From Prototheca cutis (Eukaryota; Chlorophyta; Trebouxiophyceae; Chlorellales; Chlorellaceae), in contig BCIH01000007.1 of the NCBI GenBank assembly GCA_002897115.2, forward strand, positions 770,227 to 834,226: 64,000 nt of DNA, read 5' to 3'. Position 1 is the stretch's first letter, and every line of letters begins with the position of its first letter. The notes under the pieces are model-generated. The model searched no databases and was not told the origin of the DNA. It was given only the letters and a program-made list of their open reading frames with translations. A program made the translations under genes and the position numbers. Shown here one piece after another: positions 12,367-23,270 of this stretch.

Positions 12367-13944
12367 ATGGGAAAGGGAGGAACCAAGTTTTGCGGCGATG
12401 CCGTGGGCGTGAGCCTCAAGGCCAAGNGGTACAGCCTCAAAGATGCCAAGAAGGTGAGCGGCATGTTGCATGAGAGTTGGGCTTGCTGATTAGCGTTTGG
12501 GTGTGTGCTGGCCCGGGCTGGGCAGCATGTATGGCCCAGGAATGGCTCCAGGGCAGCACCCGCCCACCACCTCTTTCCCACAGGACATGGAGACCTACCT
12601 GCAGACGGGTCAGCACCCGGGGATCAATCGACAGCTGGAACTCCAGGCACACGACGCCGCACCGCTCCCAGACCCCAGCGCCTCCCGGCCACACGTCTAC
12701 CTCGACCTTACCGTCGGCGCCAAGCCCGCAGGTGCGTGTCTGTTTGTGGGAAGGTTGGGGTGGGAGAATGGGGTGGAGAGGAGTGAGTGGGCTGCGCATG
12801 ACGGGCTGTGGCCCCGAGAGAGACGACGGTACGAGGTTGATGCCGACGGCTCTGCCCGAGCTGGTGTGCTTTTGTTCGCACAGACCACTGCCATGCCTGG
12901 CAGCAACAGCCCCCCTTGCACATACACACACAAACAAAGGTCGGATTGTGGTGGAGCTGTTTGACGATGTGGCGCCCGTGGCTGCCGGCGCCTTTCGCAG
13001 CCGGTGCCAGGCCGGCACGTCGGGCGCCTTTCAAGGCACGCGGATCCACCGAATTGTCAGGGAACAAGCCGCCTGGGGAGGCGTCAACACACAGTATGTT
13101 GTTGTTGTCGGTGGTGCTGCTGTTTGCCGTTGTCATGCATGTGCACGTGGGTGGCGCATCGTTCGGCGACTTGCATGCACCCGTTCATGGCCGGGATCGC
13201 CCAACAAGCGGCGGGCGTCTTGTTGTTAATCACTGACACATCCACCCTCCGCCTACAACAACACAAAACACAGGCAGAGGCAGGAGGTGCATTACTCAGG
13301 GCACAAGAGCCTGCGGCATTCGCAGCGCGGGGCGGTTTCCTTGGCCAAGACAGGTGCTGGTTTCTTGATAGCCTTCAGCCGAGCGCTGCACCTTGATGCC
13401 AGTCACGTCGTGGTCGGCCGCGTGACTGAGGCCTCGGTGGCCGTGCTCGACAAGCTCAATGCGCTGCAGACGATGCCGGATGACTCGCCTGTGCAGCGTG
13501 TGACCGTCGCTCGCTGCGGCGCGACCGATGCAAAGGGCGGCGCTGTGGCGGCCGAGCCGGGCGACGCTGTTGATGAGACGCCGGAACAAGCCACCGCCCG
13601 CATCGCCCGGGAGACGGATGAGGCCAGCACCATCATCCGGTGCGTTCGTTGGCTTGGGGGGAAGTGGTGGGCGAGGCTGCGGTTGGGAGGGGTTGGAGCT
13701 GCGCGGGCCAGGGCAGGGTGGGTTGGTGTCCCCGGCGCCGATCTCGCGGAAGCCAGGTGGCAACTGGCGGTGTGATGATTGCGCAATCATCCACCGCCAC
13801 AACGACCATGACAGGGAGGCTGTGGCCAAGGAGATGGAACGGAAACGGAAAGAGCCGGTGGCAGACAGCAAGCCTGCGACACGCAGGCGAGGCATGATGG
13901 ACAGTCTCCTGGACACTCCAACCGATTCGTCCGATGGCGAGTGA
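12367..13944 (+). CDS. Divergent cyclophilin-type prolyl isomerase-like protein
   Basis: Five exons (12367-12453, 12584-12731, 12940-13093, 13274-13639, 13815-13944) join in phase to 294 residues. After about 60 residues of N-terminal extension comes the cyclophilin fold: VYLDLTVGAKPAGRIVVELF, then RIHRIV, then RGAVSLAKTG, FLIAFSRALHLDASHVVVG and VLDKLNAL. The C-terminal tail is charged (KEMERKRKEP) and ends in a Ser/Asp-rich stretch. Active cyclophilins have FHR, NGSQFFI and a WLDxxH tryptophan. Here the first phenylalanine is isoleucine, the Gln of the second motif is absent and the tryptophan is leucine. The isomerase activity is therefore probably weak or lost. The basic tail suggests a nuclear or spliceosomal partner role (inference). 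Confidence 0.85.
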
Positions 13945-14828
13945 CATCATCCTGGGGAGTTTTCAAGGAATGCCACTGGTCTACGCCTCACGCCGGCGTA
14001 GATGCTGCTGACTGTTGACTGATTTACGAGCTTTCTGATGCAGTGTGTTTTGTTGGTCATTGCATGAAGCTGTGCAGTAGCAGCTGGGTCGATATGTCAA
14101 TTGAGCAGGGCACCATGGGCTGCTGTGAATTGAATGAGGGCCATTTCAGACGTGCTGGCTGGAGCAAGCCTACTGGGGCTGCATCAGGTCACCCCCACCC
14201 CACCCAACCCAGGGCGGTCGGGGAACGGTTGCACCGAGGCCAAGGCGCTCAAGATACATTCCAAAAATCTTGCAAATGATCAACAGCTGTCTGGCTACTT
14301 TAAGTGCGCATGTGTGGGTGTTCCAGGAACGCGTTCGGGGCCTCCCTGGATTCCGCGACGACACAGAGTGTTGCTTGGTAACCCTGGGGTTGCGCATTCC
14401 TTGCGCCCAAACTCATTCGTTTTTGGTTGTCCCTCCCTTTTTCCCATCTGCTAAATAAGATCTATCCTCGATGATGTGTTCAAGAGTTACACCCACGTGG
14501 AGGCGTGGGAAGAGAACAGGCGAATGACAGCCCATATAAACAGAGAGTTGCTTCTTGCAAAATCACTGCCCCCACCCCCAAGGGGATTGGGCAGCACGAC
14601 GTTTTGGACCACACACAAAAATCATGCGTGGCAATAGTGCCAGAGAGGACAGATGCTTCGCTGGTGTTGGCAAAGACAAAACACTCAAGGAGGCAAGCCC
14701 TCTAGGACAACACCATCACGCAATGGAAGGGCAAAGGCGGAAAATTTCCTGCTGCTGCCAGTGCATCATTGGAGGCGGGGAGTTTGGACCAACCAATGCA
14801 CACACACAAATCAATCAAGGGTACCGCT
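13945..14828. other. Convergent intergenic region
   Basis: About 0.9 kb separate the ends of the cyclophilin and aldehyde dehydrogenase genes. I see no exon with conserved protein character, no repeat array and no RNA gene that I can support. Confidence 0.4.
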
Positions 14829-16905
14829 TCACAGCCATGGCTGGTCGTCGTCGAGCTTGTGGACGACAGCCTTGCAGTTGGAGTAGTGCTCCAGGGCGGC
14901 GGAACCCTTGTCGCGGCCGACACCCGACATCTTGTAGCCGCCGAAGGGCACACCGTGGTCGTAGACGTGGTAGCAGTTGACCCAGATGGTGCCGGCCTGC
15001 AGGCCGCGGGACAGCGAGTTGGTCAGGTGCACGTCGTCGCAGATAATGCCGGCAGCCAGGCCAAAGTCGGAGTTGTTGGCACGGGCCAGGACGTCAGAGA
15101 CGGACGACCACTTCAGGATGGACTGCACGGGGCCGAAAATCTCCTCGCGCGCAATCTTCATGTCATCCTGCACGTCGGCAAAGACGGTGGGGGCGATGTA
15201 GTAGCCCTTGGCACCCAGGCGCTTGCCGCCGGCCAGCAGCTTGGCGCCCTGGGCCTTGCCAGACTCGATGTAGCCCAGAATCTTCTCAAACTGCTCGTTG
15301 TCGATCTGGGGGCCCTGCTCGGTGGCCTCCTCGAACGGATCGCCGACCTTCTTCTTGACGGCCAGCTCTGCGGCCTTGGCGCAGAACTCGTCGTAGACAG
15401 ACTCGTGCACAAACAGGCGCGACGCGGCCGTGCACACCTGGCCCTGGTTGAAGAACAGCGCGGTGTGCGCCAGGTCGACGGCGGCGTCGATGTCCTTGGT
15501 GGGGCCGACAATCATGGCAGACTTGCCGCCCAGCTCCAGGCTCACGTCCTTGATCGTGTCGGCGCAGGCCTTCATGATGATGCGGCCAACCTCGGTCGAG
15601 CCCGTGAACGCAACCTTGTCCACCGAGTTGTTGGCAGTGATGGCCGCGCCGGCAGTGGGGCCGTAGCCGGGGACAATGTTCAGCACACCTGGGGGCAGGC
15701 CGGCCTCCAGACCGAGCTTGCCGATGATCAGGGCAGACATGGGCGTCTGCTCCGCGGGCTTGAGCACAATCGTGTTGCCGCACGCCAGCGCGGGCCCAAT
15801 CTTCCAGGCCATCATCAGGGCGGGGAAGTTCCAGGGCACAATCTGGCCGACCACGCCCTTGGGCTCCACCAGGGTGTAGGCAAAGTAGGGACCGTCCACG
15901 GGGATGGTCTTGCCCTCCAGCTTGTCGGCCCAGCCGGCGTAGTAGCGCAGGTGCTCGACCACCAGGGTCATGTCGGCGGCCTTGGCGACGGTCAGCGGCT
16001 TGCCGTTGTCCAGGGACTCGATCGAGGCCAGGAAGTCGATGTTCTGCTCGATCAGGTCGGCCATCTTGTAGATGATGCGGCCACGGCTCTTGCCAGACAT
16101 GCGCGGCCACGGGCCCTTGTCGAACGCCCTGCGGGCAGCCGCGACCGCCCTGCAAGTGTGGCGGTTTGTTTGGGAGGGGCGGGGTGAGGGTCCAGACGTC
16201 CATGCACACCACCTCACCAAGAAGGGGGCATGCCTCCATGAACCCACAACGGATTGGTTGATGAATCAACGGAACAAAATGTTACCGACAAATGCATGGG
16301 GAGCGGTTGATCATTGATGGGAACCTCCCTCAATCAAAAACAAAAATAAACATGCGGCCAGTGCCCTCCCGCAATCCTCCCGCCAAAAACCGAAACGGTT
16401 ACGTACTTGTCGACATCAACTTTGTCGGCCTCGGCGACGCGGAAAATCTCCTCCTCGGTGCGGGGGTCCACGACCGGGAAGGTCTTGCCAGACGCGGCAT
16501 CGACAAACTTGCCGTCGATCAGCAGCTGCAAAGTGACCGAGGGGGCGTGTGGAAGCGTGAGTTTACGCAGGCGCATGATCATCAGACGCCGAAACCGAGT
16601 CGGACTAACCCAAAGCTGACGGTGCGCGTCACCCCCAAAATCCAATTCAGGCCACCCACGACTCAGATTAAACGATCGATTAATGCTCACCTGGTTGGGG
16701 ACCTGCTGCAGGTACTTCAGGGCATCCTTCTTCGCCGGGATGGTCGGGTGGTCGTGCTCGTGGCTGCGCGTAGCGGAAGGGGCGATCCCGTCAGCATTGG
16801 GCTATGATCACTACCCCAAACAACCGCACAACATGGAATTGAAGCCGAACTGGCGCGTCGACAGCATACCGACACCGTTACAACTTACTCAGCGATGCCG
16901 AACAT
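14829..16905 (-). CDS. NAD-dependent aldehyde dehydrogenase (ALDH2 family)
   Basis: Four minus-strand exons (16889-16905, 16691-16763, 16407-16525, 14829-16149) join in phase to 509 residues. The first exon codes only MFGIA plus two bases. The protein has every ALDH hallmark: PWNFPALMMAWKIGPALACG, the Rossmann-loop FTGSTEVG, the general-base motif LELGGKS, the catalytic cysteine in FFNQGQVCTAASR, and the C-terminal EIFGPV and PFGGYKMSG motifs. It oxidises aldehydes such as acetaldehyde to acids with NAD+. The N-terminus (MFGIADHEHDHPTIPAKK) is acidic and histidine-rich and does not look like a mitochondrial presequence, so a cytosolic enzyme is likely unless an upstream exon was missed. Confidence 0.96.
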
Positions 16906-17431
16906 GATGGCTGGTTTTGATGCTGCTCGGGCAAACGCTGGGCTGCCGAAGCTTGCCTGAAGTACCCTGCTTCCGAAATGGTGTGTGAAAAAGGAGCAAT
17001 GTGCTGGTGCTCGTCGTGGGAGGCCCTTATTTATGCATGAGCCGAGCTCCGCGAGTAGTCATGCGGAGGCATAACGCTGACGATGCTGACGCGGAAAACG
17101 GACCCCACGTGCGCCTGCTGACTGCTACTGCTGGAATTGATGACTGCGACAGTTTGCTCGCCTGTCGCGCAATGCATGCATCGCAGGTCCCTTTTCTGGA
17201 TGATTTCGCGTTGTGTGAGCGTGGCCCATGCCTGCGTCAAGGCTCTGCCTGGCCGCACGGCAAGGCCCGCGCCGGCCGGATGAACCGCTGCACTTGCTTA
17301 CTGCCCTCCGGAAGCTGGCCCAGCTCGACACTTGGCGGATCCTCAATCGGACACGAGCTCCAATGACACGTCTAGTTCTTGTTCTATTCATTCCGCTTAA
17401 ACCATCGCGCATTTTTGTTTGTATCACGTGT
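16906..17431. other. Intergenic region: ALDH promoter and 3' UTR of remodeller gene
   Basis: It lies between the start of the aldehyde dehydrogenase gene and the end of the next minus-strand gene upstream of it. No coding exon is seen. Confidence 0.4.
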
Positions 17432-20400
17432 TCAGAGGCAAGGCTCGACATCCGTGACTTCACTGTACGTGGCGTCCTCCAGGGCCTCAGGCTTGGCAGC
17501 CTTGTCGGCTTCTCCTGCCTGCTTGACGCCCGCCTTGCCCTGCTTGTCCTGTCCACCCGCTCCTGCAGGGCCATCCTCCTGGGCCTGGGTGCTGGGGCCC
17601 GCCGTGGCGCCTCCCTCGGCGTCCGTGGCGTCTGCCGTCTCCTCCTCCTTGGGATGCTGCTGCGTGATGAGCACCTCTGCCTCGCCCTCGTCGTCGTCCT
17701 GCGGCTCCTTGCCCGTGAGCAGGTCGTGCAGGATGAAACCCATCTGCTGCCGGTCAGCCGGCGTCTCGGCGCGCTTGCTGCTCGTCGTGATGCCATCCAG
17801 CACGGCTGCACATCAATCATGTGTTTTGGGGGGGTCGATTTGTTGTTTGCCTGTTTGGTGGAAGAAAAGCCCGTCAAACACCCGAGACAATACTACCGCC
17901 CCCCCCCCCCCCCCCCCCAAAAAAAAAAAAAAACGCACCAGCATCGAGGAGCAGCTTGCGCTGCGCGATGTTGTAGATGTTCTTGTCCACCGTGCCCTTG
18001 GTCACAAAGCGGTACACCGTCACCGGCTTCTTCTGGCCCAGCCTGTGAGAGGGGGGATACAAAGAGCGGGTGGCTCCACGACTGAAAAGATCCCGACGCC
18101 GCACAAGTCTCCGCTCTAAATCCTGGTCTTTCTAAACACACAAGGCGCAAAACAAAGCCTTCCCATACCTGTGGCAGCGGTCCTCGGCCTGCCGGTCGGT
18201 CTGGGGATTGAAATCCGAGTCGTGCAGAATGACAGTGTCGGCGCCGGTCAGGTTCAGGCCCTGCCCACCGGCACGCGTGGAAAGCAGGAACGCAAACACG
18301 TCGTCGCTGCCGTTGAACCTGCACACGTGCGGTCATGTGCGTTGGGGGTGTTGTATTGCCTTTGGCGGAACAGCATCACGTCAATGCAAAGGAAACAAAG
18401 CAACGCTTGGGAAAACAACGGGGCATCAGCACAGATCCACACACACGACGACAAAGGTCCATGTGAAATCGTAAAAAACCAAGGACAAGCAAGCCGCTCC
18501 CATACCTGTCCACTGTGGCGAGGCGTTCCTCGACAGCGGTGGAGCCGTCCAGGCGGACATAAGGCAGGCCCAGCTCGGACAGCAGCCACTCCATGACGTC
18601 GAGCACGGAGGTCCACTGGGAGAAGATGAGGGGCCGCGACCCGACGGCCTTGAGCTCGGGCAGCATGGCCCTCAGACGCCTGAACTTGGAGCTGCTCCAG
18701 AGGGTCTCTGGGGGTAGGCAGTACTGCTCAAACTCGGGGCCCGCATTGTAGCAAAACACGTGCAGGGCATAGTCCGAGTAGCTCGCCAGCTCCGCCTGCA
18801 CCTTCTTCAACGTGGCGTTGCCCGAGAACAGCTGGCGTTCGTGGGCCGCGCGGGCCACCTCCTCCACTTTTGCGTCGTCAAAGTGCGAGCGGACGAGCAG
18901 CGGGTGCTGCGCAATCTTGCGCAGGTGCGAGAAGATGTGAGAGATGCGGCGGGCGCCCACAGACTTGCACCACTTTTCGACTCCGCCGTCCAGCGCCACG
19001 CGCGCCGCCAGCTGGCGACGGTACGCGGCCACGGCCGCCTCGTACAGCTTGGCCTGCTCCTCTGTCATCGCGATGAACTCCGTCTTGTGCACCTTTTCCG
19101 TCAGCTGGCTCTTCACCTCGGTCTTCAGACGACGAAGCACAAACGGACCCAGCAGCGCCTTCATCCGAGTCGTCAGCTTGGCAATCTCACCCTCATCCTG
19201 CATCGTCATTCGGTTGAGTTGGGTTACCGAGTTCCCAGTGAAAGGTGATCCTTTTATGTGTACCCCCAGCCCCAGCCATGTCACACACGCCCAAGCTCCG
19301 TCATGAACAGCCTCCCTCCCCCCGCGCCAACAAACCTTGAGGACGTCGCGCGCGTTCTCGACTGTCTCACTGGAGAAGATGTTTGGTAGCAGGAAGTGCA
19401 GCAGGTTTTGGAGTTCGCCCAGGTCGTTCTGCAGCGGCGTGCCCGTCATCATCACCCGCCGCCGCGATACCATGGCCACCCTGCAATTGTTTGCTTTCAT
19501 TGATCGTCTGGGTGTGTTTTGGAGGTCTGCATGCATGCCAACCAAGCCATATAGGGGTAAAAAAAAACAAAAAAGGGCCCCCCCCCCCCCACACACACAA
19601 AAAGACCCATGAAAGGAATCAACTCAAACAAACCTGCTGAGACGGCGCGAGCGGACGGTGACGGCGTTCTTGAGGGCGTGGGCTTCGTCCATGACCAGGT
19701 GACTCCACTTCCAGCTCTCGAGGAAGGGGCGGTCGTGGCGCTGCGCCGGGCCGTCGCGTTCAAACAGTGTGTAGCACGTCAGCATCACATCAAACGGCGC
19801 CTTGGGCAGCGGGCTGTTGACGTTCATCGCTCGTAGCTGTGTGCCGTCGGATCCTCGACCGAACCCTGCGTGTGTCGCCGTGGGATGGAAAAGGGTCCCG
19901 TGGCGCCGACAGTCCCCGCATGCATGCAGCCAGTGATATGCATGCACATGCAAATGTGCATGCATGCAGCAGTCACGTGCATGCCCATCGCAACACCGTA
20001 CCATCCGCGTTGACGCTGCCGGCGCGGCTGCCCCTGCCCTCGCGGCCAGTCTGGTAGTCCTCGTCGCTGTCGTTCATCAGACCCTCGCCTTGCCCATCGT
20101 CGCTGTCTTCGTCCGCGGCCGCCGAAGCTGCGTGGTGGGCAGCGAGGCGGTTGGCTGGGTTTTACTTGGTTGCTGTGGGATTGTGGCGGGTGAGACCACC
20201 CCTTCCCTCCTCTCTCCAGGACAAAATCCAATTGTACCTGCGTCGGCGGCGGCCTTTTCACTGCGCGCCGTCTCCTCCAGGGCAACGGGATCCATCAGAT
20301 CGGCCAGGTCGTCGTCTACTTCCTCGCCGGCCTGAATGCGCTCCCTGCGTGGTATTGTGTGAGGAAAGGGGGGGGGATGTTGCTTTTCTTCTTTGAATGG

Positions 20401-21667
20401 GGGGGTGCAGAGACCGACACCCACATACCAATTAAAAAGCTAACAAATAGGTCCCCCCAGAAAACAGACCCAGATCAACAAGTCGCAGCACCACTAGGAG
20501 CACCAGCCAGCCAGCCAAAACCTGCAGTGCCGACCTGAGGGCGTTGAGGCGGTTCCGGACGATGCGGCGGTGCTTGCCGTAGTAGGGCACGACGCGCATG
20601 CCCGGGCACCAGCGGGCAAACTCGCGCTGCCAGTTCTCGAGGAGGGAGGCAGTGACGATGACGAGGTGTGGCCCCGGGTCGTTCTCCAGGGCCCGGATGG
20701 CGCCCAGGTAGGAAATGACCTGAGCTGTCTTGCCCAGGCCCATTTCGTCGGCCAGGATGGCGCCGCCGATGCGCTGGCGGTACAGCAACATGAGGAAGTT
20801 GATGCCGACGAGCTGGTATGGCTTGAGGTACCGCGCCGTGTCGCCGCACGCCTCGATCAGCTGGCTCTGGTCCACCTGCTGGTACGCCTGCATGCCCCCC
20901 GGCCCGCTGCCCATCTTGATCGTGCCCAGCTGGTCGTACAGCTTGCTGCTAATCTCCTCGCACCGCCGCATTACCTCGTCCGTGTGGTCACGCTCCGTCG
21001 TGTCCTCGCCCTGAAACTGCGTCGCGTACGCCCCCCGACTCCGCGCGTCCACACGCACCCGCGTCGAGTCGCGCGCAATCTTTGGGTCGGCGACTTGAGC
21101 TGCTCCGCGTCGAGCAGCCGCCGCAGCCGCTGCGGCTGCCGCCGAGGCCTGCTGCCCGTACAGCCGCGACATTGGCTGGTGATATACAAGATTGGTTACG
21201 GGACCAGCACGGGGGGGCATCGACGCCCCGGGACCCGTGCTGGGACCGGCACCCCCGCCGCCGCCACCCTGCTGCGTCATGAATTGCATGACGTAGCTGT
21301 GGATGTCGTTGGGGTCCACGGCCTGGCGCTTGGACGCCGGCTGCCCGCCGGCGCCGGCGTACAAGTCCCGGCCGACCATCGGCCCCACAGTGCCCAGACT
21401 GCTCGTGCCGCCGGCGTAGCCGCCCGCGCCCGCCGTGCCCAGCGACGACCCGTATGTGTATTGGGAGAACTGGGACGGTGGGCCTGACGCTGAGAATAAC
21501 GAGTCGCCCGCACGGTACCCCCCTGCTCCCAGTGCTGCTGCCGCTTGCTGCTGCTGCTGCTGGCGCAGTGCAGTCGCCTGCTGCTGCTGCTGCTGGCGCA
21601 GTGCAGTCGCCTGCTGCTGCTGCTGGAGCATCGCAGAGTACTGAGACTGAGCGGCAGCTGCGGCGGC

Positions 21668-21704
<37 letters not shown>

Positions 21705-22259
21705 GCCAGGTACTGCTGCTGGCGCTGCTGCTGGAGCAGGGCGGCCTGCTGCATGTCCAGGCCCGTGCCGGCGGCCAGACCGGCCTGCTGGCCCAGTGTT
21801 GCGGCCGCAGACCCACCCAGCAGGGACTGACCCATGGCACCAGTGTACCCGCCCAGCTGGGGCCCCCCTCCCGTGCCGGCGCCGTACATGCCCGGATACT
21901 GGCTGTAGGCAGAGGACAGCAGACCTGTGCATGCATGTGGTGAGGGGGAGAGAAACATGGGAAAGGTGCGTATAAGATGACATGCAAGCACCGCACGTGC
22001 AAACGGCCGAGCGTCGTGGCGGCGCCCCCATTCAAACAGTGCCCATCCCCACTCGGGGGCATGCCCCGGGCCGCGGGATGTCGCCGAACCCACCTCGTTC
22101 ACCGGGTCCAGGGTGCTGCAGGGAGCCTGGGCGACCGCCTGCTGCCAGGAGGCCAGCTCCCAGGGCACTCAGGCCATCATAGCGCACGCTGCTGGCGGCC
22201 CCTCCGGCGTCGCGGCCTGGGAGCTGGCCCTCCCCTGGTGGCTCCCCAGAATTATACAT
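17432..22259 (-). CDS. SNF2-family chromatin remodelling ATPase, SMARCAD1/Fun30-like
   Basis: Ten minus-strand exons join in phase to 1161 residues: 22094-22259, 20535-21924, 20238-20344, 20002-20127, 19634-19865, 19336-19480, 18506-19197, 18169-18318, 17939-18042, 17432-17805. The first 400 residues are Gln/Ala/Gly-rich with long glutamine runs. The ATPase begins [18 protein letters not shown], then [13 protein letters not shown] (motif I), MDEAHALKN (motif II), [10 protein letters not shown] (motif III), an insert typical of the family, [14 protein letters not shown] (motif IV), [17 protein letters not shown] (motif V) and [17 protein letters not shown] (motif VI). Helicase details fit the Fun30/SMARCAD1/CHR19 group, which remodels nucleosomes at heterochromatin and at resected DNA breaks. 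CUE domains were not found; the N-terminus is low-complexity instead. The C-terminal tail is acidic and probably disordered. Confidence 0.92.
17898..17933. repeat. Poly-C/poly-A junction in remodeller intron
   Basis: About 20 cytosines run straight into about 15 adenines just inside an intron of the SNF2 gene. Similar C-run/A-run junctions recur in other introns of this window (37311, 42063, 46959; inverted at 59849). Confidence 0.9.
21545..21735 (-). repeat. CAG/CTG trinucleotide tracts coding polyglutamine
   Basis: Several interrupted (CTG)n blocks on the plus strand code glutamine runs of about 5 to 12 residues in the remodeller's N-terminus. Two 30-odd-bp units, each containing a run of six glutamines followed by Ala-Thr-Ala-Leu-Arg, are tandem duplicates. 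Confidence 0.9.
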
Positions 22260-23270
22260 AAACTGCTTTGCTAAACTCCTATTGTGCTATGAGGCCACAG
22301 GGAGAGCAGAAATTTTGAATTCGACGCTGTATCGCAGCACTTGCCGGCTGCTCCTGGCTGTCGATCCAGCCCCAGGCAGCGCGGCGTGCGCCACGGTCAG
22401 GTAGCAAGAATCAAGCGGAAACTGCTACAAGTGCACTGTAGAACCAGCCATAGTTCTCGTTGTGCCCCCGCGAGGTGATAGCTCTTGGCCAACTTTCGGT
22501 GTGATCAGTCGCAGGGTGGACTGGGAGTGCATGCCCGCAGGCCTGGCTAGAAAGAAGGAATGGGTTTGCACTCTCGAACCCTTGTAGTGGGACCAGCGGA
22601 AATCCGCACCGGGGCCCATCAATACTCAGCAATGCGAAGGAACTTCCAGTGAGTCATGTATGAGAGGACATGAACAACGTTTGCTGCGTTGGATGGAGGT
22701 CCTGACTCCAGGCGACTCGCAATCTGGACAGGTGTTCACAGAAGGTTCCGAATCTCCCCCTCTTCCTCTTGTTTTGGTGTTGTCCTTCGACCAGGGCCCC
22801 TGACGGCATGCAGTAGGCAGGACCCACATACCTGTGACTGCAGTACGCACGCGTGCATTACAAGATCAATGTGCATATGAGGCTGGAACTTGGCTGACTG
22901 ACCCGATCATGCACGCCACCGGCTGTGCACTGGTGGGGCCAACCCGCCTTGGGCATGGCTGGTGGGTGGGTCGGGTATTCCCGGCCACCACGGCCGCTCC
23001 TAGGCCCAGATGCCGAGATGCCAGACTTCCATTTCGGGAAACAAAGTGGAAATCGGGATGGACGGGCAATGCGATGGTGCGCAGTAGTGGGGAAGCTGCG
23101 CGTTGACTGGACATGGAGGTGGTCGGATTGGGTTGGACGGCCCCGCCGTTGTGGTCGCCTGAGCTCACGGTTCCCCACACCATGACCATGATCGCACGGC
23201 CACGCAGGGGCCTCAGAGGCATGCTGCGGGGCGCTGCACCAGGGCTGCTCCTTGGAAGCCAACCGGCGGG
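22260..23270. other. Divergent intergenic region; may hide a first exon of secY
   Basis: It lies between the start codons of the remodeller (-) and the SecY gene (+). The SecY model starts at its first membrane helix and lacks a plastid transit peptide, so an upstream targeting exon probably lies here. A possible acceptor sits at about 23204. I could not define that exon. Confidence 0.4.

Noticed and set aside
14769..16187. 472-codon open frame on the plus strand
   Set aside because: It is exactly antisense to the aldehyde dehydrogenase exon, and its length follows from strong GC bias at codon position 3. The protein has no known motif.
21545..21735. CTG-rich block as a CRISPR-like array
   Set aside because: It is a simple trinucleotide repeat coding glutamine in frame; there are no unique spacers.
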